In this document: positions 51,993 to 61,431 of the stretch, piece by piece
Layout of the letters: each line of letters opens with the position of its first letter
Position numbering within the stretch: the stretch's first letter is position 1
Assembly: GCF_003402235.1 (NCBI RefSeq)
Contig: NZ_QEWO01000001.1
Span: forward strand, 124,001 to 188,000
Source of the DNA: Parahaliea mediterranea
GTDB lineage: Bacteria > Pseudomonadota > Gammaproteobacteria > Pseudomonadales > Halieaceae
DNA length: 64,000 bases
Direction of reading: 5' to 3'
The notes under the pieces: model-generated
Databases searched by the model: none
Told to the model about the DNA's origin: nothing
The model's input: the letters and a program-made list of their open reading frames with translations, nothing else
Position numbers and translations under genes: made by a program

Positions 51993-54349
51993 CAGAGTAT
52001 GGGCTGTTCCCATTGGGTTTTGTCATTGCGGCGCATGGGGTTGGGCTCTTCCTTCTCCTTGAACAGCTTGAAGCGGCTGGCCTTGGGCTGGCGCGGCCAG
52101 GCGTTGTTGGCGGGGTTGGCATCGGCGGTGCTGCGGTAGGGGTCAAAGGCGATACCGGTGATCTCCCGCTCGGTGACGAACAGCTTGGTGACCTGCTCGG
52201 CGTTGCGGCGCCAGATTTCCGCCGGAATCTGCAGTTCTTCCACCTTGCCATCGCCGTAGGTGATGCGCAGGGGCAGGGGCGTGACCAGTCCGCCAATGTT
52301 CTTGAAGGTCACGGCGTAGAAGTTCTTGTCGGCGTTGAGCAGGGCTTTTTCCCGATCCGTTAGCGACTGCTGGAGCTGTTCATACTGGGCGTAATCCCAG
52401 GGGGTCACGGAGAATTCGTCGCTCTCGTTGTAGAAGTCCCGCAGTTGGGGGTAGCGCTGGATCAGCGTTTGCGCATCGGCATTGCGCTGCTGGCTGAGGG
52501 TCGGTTCCTGTTTTTCATCCTCGGCTTGCTGCCAGGGCTTTTCCACCTCGGGGTTGCCGGTATCCAGCTGGTACAGGGCGATGTTCTCAATGGCTACGTC
52601 CACGTGCTGGGTGCCGTAAAACCAGCCGCGCCAGAACCAGTCCAGGTCCACCGCGGAGGCGTCTTCCATGGTGCGGAAGAAGTCCGCCGGGGTGGGGCGC
52701 TTGAACTGCCAGCGGGTGGCGAACTCGCGGAAGGCGTAGTCGAACAGTTCGCGGCCCATGATGGATTCGCGCAGGATGTTCAGCGCCGTGGCGGGCTTGG
52801 CGTAGGCGTTGTTGCCAAACTGGTGGATGGATTCTGAGTTGGTCATGATCGGTACCTGAGGCGTGCTGACCATGTACTCTACAATGTTCGCGGGTTCGCC
52901 GCGGCGCGAGGGGTAGTCCTCTTCCCAGGCCTGCTCGGTGACAAACTGCAGGAAGGTGTTCAGGCCCTCGTCCATCCAGGTCCACTGGCGCTCGTCGGAA
53001 TTTACCACCATCGGGAAGTAGTTGTGGCCCACTTCGTGGATGATGACGGAGATCAGCCCGTATTTGCTGCGCTCCCAGGTTTTGTCCTCGCTCTTCTGGC
53101 GCACGTCCCAGTAAGTGCCATCGCTGTAGGGGCGAGGTTTGTTGAAGGAGATCATGGGGTATTCCATCCCGCCTACGGGGCCATTCACCGAGATGGCCAC
53201 CGGGTAGGGGTATTCGAAGGTGTAGCGACTGTACACATCGATGGTGTGGGCAATGGCCGGGGTGGAGTACTGGCTCCACAGGGGCTCCGCTTCGTTCGGG
53301 TAGAAGGACATGGCCAGCACCTCCCGGGCGCCGCTTTTTGCCATTCGCGCATCCCAGATGAACTTGCGGGAGCTGGCAAAGGCGAAGTCGCGCACGTTCT
53401 CGGCCTTGAAGCGCCAGGTTTTCTCCACCGAGGTGCGGCTGCTGGCGTTCTTCTTGGCTTCGTCAGGGGTCACGATAAAGCGCTGCTCGCTGGATGCCTG
53501 CGCCGCCTGGTAGCGCTCGCGCTGTTTGCGGCTTAGTACCTCGTCGGGGTTTTGCAGCACGCCGGTGGCGGCCACGACATGGTCCGCCGGCACGGTGATG
53601 GCCACCTCGAAGGTACCCAGTTCCAGGGTGAACTCGCCGTTGCCCAGAAATTGCTTGTTCTGCCAGCCCTGGTAGTCGGTGTAGGCCGCCAGGCGCGGAT
53701 ACCACTGGGCGATTTCGTAGAGGTAGTTTTCATCCTGCTCAAAGTATTCGTAGCCGCCCCGGGCGCCCACCGCGGTGGCGTCGATGATGTTGTGTTCCCA
53801 ATCCACGCTAAAGGCAAACTGCGCGCCACCCGCCAGGGGCTGGGGCAGTTCCACCCGCATCATGGTCTTGTTCACGGTGTAGGCAAGGGCCTTGCCGCTG
53901 CCGTCTTGCACCGCCTTGATGGTCACGCCGCCGTCAAAGGCCTGCCGCGTGAGCAGGTTGGCCATGCTCTTGTAGGGGAAGTGGGCGAAGTCCGGCGCGG
54001 TTTTGGTCAGCATGTCGTCGGAGTCACGGCGGAAGCGGTTCTGGTCCAGTTGCAGCCACAGGTAGCGCAGGGTGTGGGGGCTCTGGTTGTGGTAGGTGAT
54101 GGTTTCGCTGCCGATGATGCGCTGGGCGCGGTCGTCAATCTTGACGTCGATGCGGTAATCGGCCCGCTGCTGCCAGTACTGCGGCCCCGGGGCGCCGCTG
54201 GCCAGGCGGGTTTCGGTGGGCGTGTCCAGCAGGTAGTCGAGCTGGGCGAAGGCGTCCGGGCCGCTCTGGCCGTCAGCGGCAACGATGGGCGGGAAGAGGG
54301 CTGCTGTCAGCAGTGTCAACAAGGTAAATACTTTATTTTTCAAGGGCAT
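51992..54349 (-). CDS. M1-family metallopeptidase (aminopeptidase), exported
   Basis: 785 residues. Signal peptide (KVFTLLTLLTAALFPPIVA), N-terminal beta domain, then the zinc site H438-E-V-G-H442 with the third ligand E461 in WMDEGLN, exactly 18 residues after H442. Family M1 trims N-terminal residues of peptides. The usual exopeptidase GxMEN reads GGMEYPM, as in bacterial outgroup members. ATG 54349 has AAGGTCACC before it. Coupled with the DUF6702-like gene downstream; the partner role is unknown. Confidence 0.93.
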   Translation of the reverse strand: MPLKNKVFTLLTLLTAALFPPIVAADGQSGPDAFAQLDYLLDTPTETRLASGAPGPQYWQQRADYRIDVKIDDRAQRIIGSETITYHNQSPHTLRYLWLQLDQNRFRRDSDDMLTKTAPDFAHFPYKSMANLLTRQAFDGGVTIKAVQDGSGKALAYTVNKTMMRVELPQPLAGGAQFAFSVDWEHNIIDATAVGARGGYEYFEQDENYLYEIAQWYPRLAAYTDYQGWQNKQFLGNGEFTLELGTFEVAITVPADHVVAATGVLQNPDEVLSRKQRERYQAAQASSEQRFIVTPDEAKKNASSRTSVEKTWRFKAENVRDFAFASSRKFIWDARMAKSGAREVLAMSFYPNEAEPLWSQYSTPAIAHTIDVYSRYTFEYPYPVAISVNGPVGGMEYPMISFNKPRPYSDGTYWDVRQKSEDKTWERSKYGLISVIIHEVGHNYFPMVVNSDERQWTWMDEGLNTFLQFVTEQAWEEDYPSRRGEPANIVEYMVSTPQVPIMTNSESIHQFGNNAYAKPATALNILRESIMGRELFDYAFREFATRWQFKRPTPADFFRTMEDASAVDLDWFWRGWFYGTQHVDVAIENIALYQLDTGNPEVEKPWQQAEDEKQEPTLSQQRNADAQTLIQRYPQLRDFYNESDEFSVTPWDYAQYEQLQQSLTDREKALLNADKNFYAVTFKNIGGLVTPLPLRITYGDGKVEELQIPAEIWRRNAEQVTKLFVTEREITGIAFDPYRSTADANPANNAWPRQPKASRFKLFKEKEEPNPMRRNDKTQWEQPIL

Positions 54350-54626
54350 GAGGTGACCTTTTAAATACAGTTCCAGAAATTATTTGCGGCAATGCAAGGG
54401 CGTGCGGCCGGCCAACAGCCGCGCCATGACAGAGGTAAGACGCAGCAGGGCGGCCTTTCCTCAACAACTTCTCAAGTAAACACGCCCCAGCGGGGCGGTC
54501 ACCAGGCCAGCGTCTCTGTGCTCTGCCCTTTGTTGCGGTATCGGTCGCTGGAGCGCGGGGCGCCGGGCTTGAGCTGGTTGGTTGCGAGTGTAACAATCAG
54601 CGCCCCATCATTACTGGAGCAAGATT

Positions 54627-56270
54627 ATGCCCGCAATGCCACGTTACCTGCTGGGAGCACTCTGCCTGGCCGCGGCTGGCCAGGTTGTTGCCGACGCACC
54701 GGCCCTGTCCGTTGACACCATGAAGGATGTCACCCGCGAACTGTCCTCGGACGCCTTTGAGGGCCGCGCCCCGGGCTCCGCCGGCGAAGACAAGACCATG
54801 GCCCTGCTGCAAAAGCGCTTCAGCGCCGCGGGCCTTGAGCCCGGCAATGGCGACAGCTGGTTCCAGGACGTGCCGCTGGTGCAGATCACGGCGGAAAACG
54901 TCAGCGACCTGCGGGTCAGTGGCGGCAGCAAAGCGCTGAGCTTTGCCTACGGTGCCGACATGGTGGTTGGCACCTACCGGGTGACCCCGGATATCAACGT
55001 CAGCGACAGCGAGGTGGTGTTTGTTGGCTACGGCATTAACGCCCCGGAGAAAGGCTGGAACGATTACGCCGGGGTAGACGTGAAGGGCAAGACGGTGATG
55101 ATCCTGGTGAACGACCCGGACTACGAAACCGAAGGCCTGGAAGGCCCCTTTAACGGCCGCGCCATGACCTACTACGGGCGCTGGACCTACAAATACGAAG
55201 AGGCGGCCCGCCAGGGCGCCGCCGCCGCACTGATCGTGCACGACACAGTGCCTGCCGCCTACGGCTGGAATGTGGTCGAGTCGTCCTGGAGCGGCCCCCA
55301 GCATGTGGCGGACGCAGCCAATGGCCACATGGATGCCACCGAAGTGAACGGCTGGATTCAGAATGCTGTGGCGCGCGACATTCTGGCCAGTGCCGGCAAA
55401 GACCTGGACCAGCTCACCGCCGCCGCGAAGCAGCCGGGTTTCAAGGCCGTTGAGCTGGGCCTGAAGGCGTCGGTCAGCTTTGACAACGACATCGAAAAGC
55501 AATCCAGTAAAAACGTGATCGGCATTCTGCCTGGCAGCAAACGCCCCGACGAGGTGGTGCTGTACACCGCTCACTGGGATCACCTGGGCCGCTGCGGCGC
55601 GGATGAAAGCGGCGACGACATCTGCAACGGCGCCATCGACAACGCCACCGGCACCGCCGCCCTGGTGGCCCTGGCAGAGGCCCACGCTGCCGCCGGGCCC
55701 GCCGAGCGCAGCATTGTCTTTCTGGCGGTGACGGCCGAGGAATCCGGCCTGCTGGGCTCGGAATCCTATGCCGCCAACCCGGTTTACCCCCTGGCCAAGA
55801 CGGTGGGCGGTGTAAACATGGACGCCTTCAGCATGATGGGCCCCGCCAAGGACGTGATTGTGGTGGGCAAGGGCAAATCGGAGCTGGATGCCTACCTCGA
55901 CCGCGCCCTGCAGGCGCAGGGCCGCACGGCGACCACCGAGCCCACACCCGAGAAAGGCTACTACTACCGCTCCGATCACTTCAGCTTCGCCAAGCGCGGG
56001 GTACCGATGATCTACTTTGAAGGTGGCGAAAACCTGGTCGAGGGCGGCTCGGCCGCCGGTCGCGCAGCGGCCGAGGACTACACCGTCAATCGCTATCACG
56101 GCCCACAGGACGAGTTTGACGAGAACTGGGACTGGCGCGGCGTGATGTCGGACTTGGGCCTGTACTACGGCATTGGCCGTGAAATGGCCGACTTCGACGA
56201 CTGGCCCAACTGGGTGGAGGGCGATGAGTTTCGCGCCATCCGCGACAAGAGCCGGGCCGCGGTACAATAG
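54627..56270 (+). CDS. M28-family (aminopeptidase S-like) exported metallopeptidase
   Basis: 547 residues. Signal MPAMPRYLLGALCLAAAGQVVA, then a PA-type insert (about 130-230) and the M28 core: zinc ligands in AHWDHLG (His316, Asp318), GAIDNATGTAALVALAEAHA, and the catalytic Glu in AVTAEESGLLGSE; VNMDAFSMMG and the final His region VNRYHGPQDEFDE complete the site. It removes N-terminal amino acids in the periplasm or outside. Divergent from the M1 peptidase, so the two form a peptide-degrading pair. Confidence 0.93.
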   Translation: MPAMPRYLLGALCLAAAGQVVADAPALSVDTMKDVTRELSSDAFEGRAPGSAGEDKTMALLQKRFSAAGLEPGNGDSWFQDVPLVQITAENVSDLRVSGGSKALSFAYGADMVVGTYRVTPDINVSDSEVVFVGYGINAPEKGWNDYAGVDVKGKTVMILVNDPDYETEGLEGPFNGRAMTYYGRWTYKYEEAARQGAAAALIVHDTVPAAYGWNVVESSWSGPQHVADAANGHMDATEVNGWIQNAVARDILASAGKDLDQLTAAAKQPGFKAVELGLKASVSFDNDIEKQSSKNVIGILPGSKRPDEVVLYTAHWDHLGRCGADESGDDICNGAIDNATGTAALVALAEAHAAAGPAERSIVFLAVTAEESGLLGSESYAANPVYPLAKTVGGVNMDAFSMMGPAKDVIVVGKGKSELDAYLDRALQAQGRTATTEPTPEKGYYYRSDHFSFAKRGVPMIYFEGGENLVEGGSAAGRAAAEDYTVNRYHGPQDEFDENWDWRGVMSDLGLYYGIGREMADFDDWPNWVEGDEFRAIRDKSRAAVQ

Positions 56271-56314
56271 GCCGGCTCAAAGTCAGCGCTATCCTCTCTC
56301 ATACCTTCGCTGCC

Positions 56315-56352
56315 CCCGCTTGTCCCGCCGCCTAAACGGCGGGGCAAGCGGG
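56315..56352. terminator. Strong 16-bp hairpin after the M28 peptidase
   Basis: CCCGCTTGTCCCGCCG pairs with CGGCGGGGCAAGCGGG (one G-U pair) around CCTAAA. It is 45 bp after the peptidase stop. No T-tract follows, so a Rho-independent role is uncertain; it may be a mRNA 3'-end protector. Confidence 0.5.
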
Positions 56353-56548
56353 CGGCACCGCCCCTGGCGCCGCCTTTCACTCCCTGGTTCAACTATCTGG
56401 CAGGGCGCTGTTCGCCCCCTGGTGTACGCTGCTCATCCATATGCAGGAGGTAAGCGCCGGGCGCAACTTTTATCCTCCACCACCTGCCTTCCAGCACGGG
56501 TTTCGCCACGGCGGTACCGGCTGATAAAACACTAACAGGGAGAAGTCC

Positions 56549-57301
56549 ATGCAGCAGTTCGAGAATAAAATCGCCTTGGTGACCGGCGCCGGCAGTGGCA
56601 TTGGTGCCGCAGTGGCCAGGGCGCTGGCGGCCGGCGGCGCCCGGGTGGCGGTGGTGGATGTTACGCCCGGTGGCCAGGCCACGGCGGATGCCATCAACGC
56701 CGCAGGCGGCGAGGCCATCTACCTGCAGTGCGACATTCAGGACAGCGCCGCCGTGGCCGGCGCCGTGGCGCAAACCGTGGCGCACTTTGGCGCCCTGGAT
56801 ATCGCCGTGAACAATGCCGGTGTCGACCCCGAAGTGGCCCCCGAGGCGGACTGGGACGAGGCGGCCATGGAGCGCATTCTGTCCATCAACGTCAAGGGGC
56901 TGTTCCTGTGCATGAAGCATGAAATCGCCCACATGCTGGGGCAGGGCGCTGGCGCCATCGTCAACCTTGCCTCCGCCGCGGGCGTGGTCGGGGTGGCCAA
57001 CAAACCGGCCTACACTGCCAGCAAGCACGCCGTAGTGGGTTTAACCAAGGCTTCGGCCCTGCAGTATGCCGCCCGCGGCATTCGTATCAACGCCGTGTGC
57101 CCGGGCGCCGTGGACACCCCCATGCTCGACCACAACCTGCCGCCCGGTGTCGACAAGTCCCTCATTGCCGCCAACCACCCGATCAACCGGCTGGCCAGCC
57201 CCGAGGAAATCACCCAGGCCATCCTGTGGCTGTGTTCCGACAGCGCCAGCTATGTGGTGGGCCATTCATTGACCGTTGATGGCGGGCTGACCATCCAGTA
57301 A
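56549..57301 (+). CDS. SDR-family oxidoreductase (first of a pair)
   Basis: 250 residues of classical short-chain dehydrogenases: cofactor loop TGAGSGIGAAVARA, NNAGVD, active-site Tyr155-x3-Lys159 (YTASKHAVVG) and PGAVDTPM. Asp after the second strand (VVDVTPGG) predicts NAD rather than NADP. GGGAGAAG lies before the ATG. The next SDR begins 11 bp downstream, so they are co-transcribed. Substrate unknown. Confidence 0.9.
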   Translation: MQQFENKIALVTGAGSGIGAAVARALAAGGARVAVVDVTPGGQATADAINAAGGEAIYLQCDIQDSAAVAGAVAQTVAHFGALDIAVNNAGVDPEVAPEADWDEAAMERILSINVKGLFLCMKHEIAHMLGQGAGAIVNLASAAGVVGVANKPAYTASKHAVVGLTKASALQYAARGIRINAVCPGAVDTPMLDHNLPPGVDKSLIAANHPINRLASPEEITQAILWLCSDSASYVVGHSLTVDGGLTIQ

Positions 57302-57311
57302 GGAGAGTGCA

Positions 57312-58145
57312 ATGAACGATCTGGATTTTACCGGCAAAGTGGTTGTGGTGACCGGCGGTGGCGCCGGCATCGGCCGCGCCATCGCCGAGGCGTTCGCCCA
57401 GCGCGGCGCGCAACTGGCCGTTGCCGAAATCGACCCGGCGCGCTGTCAGGATGTCGGTAAGGCACTGGGTGAGGCGGCGCTGGTGACGTGCTGCGACGTT
57501 ACCCGGCGGGCCGATGTGGATGCGTTCATCGCCGAGGTGGGCGAGCGCTTTGGCGGCATTGATGTGCTGGTTAATAACGTGGGGGACTTCCTCGGGGTGA
57601 TCAAGCCCTTCGAGTTCTACGAGGATGAGGAACTCGATAAGCTATACCAGTGCAATCTCAACTCCATCTTCATGGTCACCCGCGCCGCCATTCCCCTGCT
57701 GCGGGCCCGGGGGCCGGGCGGCAGCATTCTGGCGATTTCCTCCATCGAGGCCTTCCGCGGCATTCCCAACTGCGTGGCCTACAGCGCCTTCAAGCACGCG
57801 ATCACCGGCTTTGTCCGCAGCCTGGCGCTGGAGCTTGGCCCGGCGGGCATACGCGTGAACGCCATCGCCCCGGAAACCACCGAGACCGACCAGGTGCGCC
57901 CCTCCGAGCTGATTGCCGAGGAGCACCAGGCGCACACCCGGCGCTGGATTCCGCTGGAGCGCTTTGGCACGCCGGCGGATGCCGCGGGCTGCGCGTTGTT
58001 TTTGGCCTCTGGGCTTTCCGCCTGGGTGACCGGCACCAGCATCAACCTTGACGGCGGTGCACTGGCGGCGGCGGGTTGGTATCGGGATCCTAACGACCTG
58101 TGGACCAATGTGCCGGTGGTGACAGGTAACGGCTTTAATTTCTAG
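57312..58145 (+). CDS. SDR-family oxidoreductase (second of a pair)
   Basis: 277 residues: TGGGAGIGRAIAEAFAQRG, NNVGDF, active-site Tyr157-x3-Lys161 (YSAFKHAITG) and INLDGGAL. It is longer at the C-terminus than the first SDR (WYRDPNDLWTNVPVVTGNGF). AAGGAGAG precedes the ATG. Two SDRs in tandem suggest successive oxidation of one hydroxylated substrate, for example a terpenoid or sterol; this is inference. Confidence 0.9.
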   Translation: MNDLDFTGKVVVVTGGGAGIGRAIAEAFAQRGAQLAVAEIDPARCQDVGKALGEAALVTCCDVTRRADVDAFIAEVGERFGGIDVLVNNVGDFLGVIKPFEFYEDEELDKLYQCNLNSIFMVTRAAIPLLRARGPGGSILAISSIEAFRGIPNCVAYSAFKHAITGFVRSLALELGPAGIRVNAIAPETTETDQVRPSELIAEEHQAHTRRWIPLERFGTPADAAGCALFLASGLSAWVTGTSINLDGGALAAAGWYRDPNDLWTNVPVVTGNGFNF

Positions 58146-58179
58146 GCTGCAGTGAAGAGCGGGGCAGGGTAGAGGACCG

Positions 58180-58207
58180 CGGGTGAGCCACTGGTGTGGC
58201 TCACCCG
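58180..58207. terminator. Bidirectional hairpin between convergent SDR and sulfatase genes
   Basis: CGGGTGAGCCA pairs perfectly with TGGCTCACCCG around a CTGGTG loop, between stop codons at 58145 and 58220. No T-tract on either strand. Confidence 0.6.
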
Positions 58208-58219
58208 GGCAAATGCGAA

Positions 58220-59761
58220 TCAGGTGCCTTCTGCGCCGGCAGTGAGGCTGGACATTACCTGATCCAGGTTAAACGACGCCGGTCGCTGGCGGGGCGGGAA
58301 CTCCTTGAAGGAATTGACCATGTCACCCGCGATGGACTGGGCTGCGGGGCCAGCCCACTGCATGATCGCCTCCATCCATTCGTAGTAACTGTTGGCGTTG
58401 TGCTGTGCCCGCTCGAAGGGATCCATGCGCAGGTCGAAGAATAGCGGCACCCGCAGATCGACAAAGGGTTCAGCCCAGACTTGCATGGTCTTGGCGCGCT
58501 GCTCCTTGAATACTGCTTTCCAGCGGTTATAGCGCATTGCAACCAACTGACCATCGTCGTTCCAGTAGTAGAACTCGTGGCGCGGCCACTCGGCATCGCT
58601 CTTGCCGGTCAGGTGCGGCAGCAGGTTGTAACCATCCAGATGGACTTTAAAACGTTTGCCGCCGGCCCGGAAACCGCTCAGTAATTTTTCCTTTACCTCT
58701 GTTTCGCCAGCAGCGGCCATCAGGGTCGGCACCCAGTCGGTGTGGGAGGTGATCTCGTTGGAGACGGTGTTAGGCTCAATGTTGCCCGGCCAGCGAATGA
58801 CAAAGGGCACCCGATAGCCACCTTCCCAGTTGGTGTTCTTTTCACCGCGGAAGGGGGTAATACCGCCGTCGGGCCACATATTGAAATGCGGGCCGTTGTC
58901 GGTGGAGTAGATGACGATGGTGTTGTCGGCAATACCCAGTTCATCGATCTTGTTCAGCAGAGTGCCCACATCGTTGTCGTGCTGCAGCATGCCGTCAGCG
59001 TAGAAATTAAGACCGGATTTCCCCGCCCATTTGTCCGGCACGTGGGTGACATAATGCATCCGGCTGGAGTTCATCCACAGGAAGAAAGGCTGATCACTGG
59101 CGGCCTTGCGCTCCATCCAGTCAATAGCGGCTGTCAGGAACTCCTCGTCGACGGTTTCCATGCGCTCGGTGTTCAACGGGCCGGTATCTTCCACACGCCC
59201 ATCTTCGTAACTGTGCAGCACACCGCGGGGGCCAAATTTCTTGCGAAACTCCGGGTCTTTCGGGTACTGGGGGTGCTCCGGAGCTTCTTCCGCATTGAGG
59301 TGGTAGAGGTTACCAAAGAACTCTTCAAAGCCGTGATTGGTGGGCAGGAATTCGTCCTTGTCACCGAGGTGGTTTTTACCAAACTGGCCGCTCACATAGC
59401 CCTGCGCCTTGAGCAGTTCGGCAAGGGTGGGGTCTTCAGGCTGAATGCCCAGGTCTGACCCCGGCAGCCCCACTTTGGTCAGCCCCGTGCGCACCGGCAT
59501 CTGGCCGGTAATAAAGGCCGCTCGCCCGGCAGTGCAGGACTGTTCGGCGTAATAGTCGGTGAAGCGCATGCCCTCACGGGCCAGGCGGTCGATGTTGGGC
59601 GTCCTGTAGCCCATCATGCCGTCGTTGTTGTAGCTCAGGTTCCAGTAGCCGATGTCGTCGCCAAAAATCACCACAATATTGGGTTTGTCGGCGGCAGTTG
59701 CCAGGGCGGTGAACAGCAACAGGAACAAGGGGCTAAGTCGGTGGATCAACAGGTGCTTCAT
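58220..59761 (-). CDS. Type I sulfatase (arylsulfatase family), exported
   Basis: 513 residues. Signal (HRLSPLFLLLFTALATA), metal-binding IFGDDIGYWN (Asp35, Asp36) and the sulfatase signature with Cys76 (SCTAGRAAFITGQMP), the Cys that is oxidised to formylglycine. The motif is C-T-A-G-R, with Ala instead of the commoner Pro, a known variant. It hydrolyses sulfate esters; the substrate is unknown. No formylglycine-generating enzyme is in the window. GGAGAG precedes the ATG. Confidence 0.93.
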   Translation of the reverse strand: MKHLLIHRLSPLFLLLFTALATAADKPNIVVIFGDDIGYWNLSYNNDGMMGYRTPNIDRLAREGMRFTDYYAEQSCTAGRAAFITGQMPVRTGLTKVGLPGSDLGIQPEDPTLAELLKAQGYVSGQFGKNHLGDKDEFLPTNHGFEEFFGNLYHLNAEEAPEHPQYPKDPEFRKKFGPRGVLHSYEDGRVEDTGPLNTERMETVDEEFLTAAIDWMERKAASDQPFFLWMNSSRMHYVTHVPDKWAGKSGLNFYADGMLQHDNDVGTLLNKIDELGIADNTIVIYSTDNGPHFNMWPDGGITPFRGEKNTNWEGGYRVPFVIRWPGNIEPNTVSNEITSHTDWVPTLMAAAGETEVKEKLLSGFRAGGKRFKVHLDGYNLLPHLTGKSDAEWPRHEFYYWNDDGQLVAMRYNRWKAVFKEQRAKTMQVWAEPFVDLRVPLFFDLRMDPFERAQHNANSYYEWMEAIMQWAGPAAQSIAGDMVNSFKEFPPRQRPASFNLDQVMSSLTAGAEGT

Positions 59762-59891
59762 GATGCTCTCCCCGGAAGGGCAAAAGGAATGAAGAGGAAC
59801 ACGCTGGGGCGTTCTACTGGGTTGAGTATAGAAGCCGCCGGCCCCAAGGCAAGGTGCCAGTTGAGAATTCGGCCAGAGCGTAAGTCCTGTT

Positions 59892-59919
59892 ACAGGCCAG
59901 TCGGTATGCGCTGGCCTGT
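59892..59919 (-). terminator. Hairpin downstream of the FAD oxidoreductase gene
   Basis: ACAGGCCAG pairs with CTGGCCTGT around a 10-nt loop, 10 bp beyond the stop of the minus-strand FAD oxidoreductase, ahead of the sulfatase. No clear T-tract, so termination is tentative. Confidence 0.4.
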
Positions 59920-59929
59920 TGACGCCAGT

Positions 59930-61312
59930 TCAGGACAGCACTTTGCCCGGATTGAGGATGTTGCCCGGGTCGAGGGCATTTTTGAGGGTGCGCATGAGGG
60001 CCAGCTCTTCTTCGTTGCGCGAGATGGCCAGCCAGGGGCGCTTTTCGAGGCCGATACCGTGCTCGGCGGAGACCGAACCACGAAAGGCCTCCAGTGGCGC
60101 GTAAACCAGCGATTCCACGGTGTGCCGCCACTGTTCGCCCTCTGCCACGGGCACCTGCACGGCGAGGTGCAGGTTGCCATCGCCAAGGTGGCCAAACACC
60201 AGCAGGCGGTGGCCTGCTACCTGTTCAGCCAGGCGCTGGCGCAGCCCGGCGATATAGGCTTCCATCTCGCCAATGGGCAGGGAGATGTCGAAGATAATTG
60301 GATAGCCGCCCTGGAATACCTGGGCCACGTCGTCCCGCAGGGACCAGAAGCGCTCGCAGTCGGCCTCGGATTGCGACAGTGCGCCATCGGCCACCAGGTC
60401 GTCCGCCATGGCGGACTCCAGGGCGGCGGCAAAGCGCGCGCTATCACCCTCGGGGTCGGCGCCCTGGCTTTCCAGCAGCACGTAGTAGGGATAGTCGTGT
60501 GCGATCGGCGCTCGCCCCTGTGCCGGGGCGGTGGTCACCAGTCGGTAGAAGTCCTGCCACATCACTTCAAAGGCGGAGAGGGTGCCACCCAGGTCGCGGT
60601 CCATGCGCTTGAGCAGGGCGGTGACGCTGGCAAAGTCATTAAGGCCCAGCAGGGCCATGTTGCGGCTGGTTGGCGCCTCCCACAGGCGCAGGTTGAGGCG
60701 GGTGATCACCCCCAGGGTGCCCTCGGAGCCGATGAACAACTGCTTCAGGTCGTAGGCGGCGTTGTTCTTGATCAGGGTGTTGAGCGATGACACCACCGTG
60801 CCATCGGCCAGCACCGCCTCAAGGCCCAGCACCATGTTGCGCATCATGCCGTAGCGGATCACCCGGTTGCCGCCGGCATTGGTGGCGGCGTTGCCGCCGA
60901 GGGTGGCGGAGCCGCGGGCGCCAAGGTCAAGGGGGAAGATGAGGTCGTGGGCCTCCAGGGACTCCTGCAGGGTCTGCAACACCACGCCGGCCTGCACGGT
61001 GGCGCAGCGCTGGCGTGGGTCAATCGATTCGATGGCGTTCATGCGCTCCAGCGACAGCAGCACCACCTCGGCGCTGCCATCCGCGCCGTGTACCAGGCCG
61101 GTCAGGCCTCCCACCGGCACCACGCCAATGGCGTGCTGGTGACACCAGCGCAGCACCGCCGCAACCTCGTCGGTACTGGCGGGGCGGGCGAGGGCAGCGC
61201 CCTGCAGGTGGTCCGGCCGCATGGCGCCGGCTGAGCGGGTGGACAGGGCGGCCTGATCCAGCACGCCGTTTTCCCCCAGCAACTGCCGCAGTGCTGCAAC
61301 AATGTCCATCAT
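59930..61312 (-). CDS. FAD-linked oxidoreductase, D-2-hydroxyacid dehydrogenase/GlcD type
   Basis: 460 residues of the VAO family. FAD phosphate-binding PVGGLTGLVHGADGS and LGGNAATNAGGNRVIRYG in the N-half; the C-terminal cap has GHLGDGNLHLAV, SAEHGIGLEKRPW and the closing DPGNILNPGKVL. Such enzymes oxidise D-lactate, glycolate, D-2-hydroxyglutarate or D-mandelate to the 2-oxoacid. ATG 61312 has CAGGAG six bases upstream. Divergent from a CRP/FNR-type regulator that may control it. Confidence 0.92.
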   Translation of the reverse strand: MMDIVAALRQLLGENGVLDQAALSTRSAGAMRPDHLQGAALARPASTDEVAAVLRWCHQHAIGVVPVGGLTGLVHGADGSAEVVLLSLERMNAIESIDPRQRCATVQAGVVLQTLQESLEAHDLIFPLDLGARGSATLGGNAATNAGGNRVIRYGMMRNMVLGLEAVLADGTVVSSLNTLIKNNAAYDLKQLFIGSEGTLGVITRLNLRLWEAPTSRNMALLGLNDFASVTALLKRMDRDLGGTLSAFEVMWQDFYRLVTTAPAQGRAPIAHDYPYYVLLESQGADPEGDSARFAAALESAMADDLVADGALSQSEADCERFWSLRDDVAQVFQGGYPIIFDISLPIGEMEAYIAGLRQRLAEQVAGHRLLVFGHLGDGNLHLAVQVPVAEGEQWRHTVESLVYAPLEAFRGSVSAEHGIGLEKRPWLAISRNEEELALMRTLKNALDPGNILNPGKVLS

Positions 61313-61397
61313 ATACAACTCCTGTCCCCGGGGTATCCCCGGAGGTATATCCCCTGGCGCGCCGCAGCGCAAGCCTGTTACCTGAAACCATTTGCAG

Positions 61398-61431
61398 TAT
61401 GATGCGGCCTATCAGGCGTCACTGTCGCCTG
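61398..61431 (+). promoter_or_regulatory. Candidate promoter/operator of the CRP/FNR-family gene
   Basis: A -10-like TATGAT (61398-61403) is followed by an inverted repeat CAGGCG-TCACTGT-CGCCTG (61413-61431) near the expected transcription start, 26 bp before the ATG. The -35 box is poor. Autoregulation by the encoded protein is possible. Confidence 0.35.

Noticed and set aside
56165-56392. 75-codon minus-strand frame over the end of the M28 gene
   Set aside because: Gly/Arg-rich translation from the hairpin region; no ribosome site or family match.
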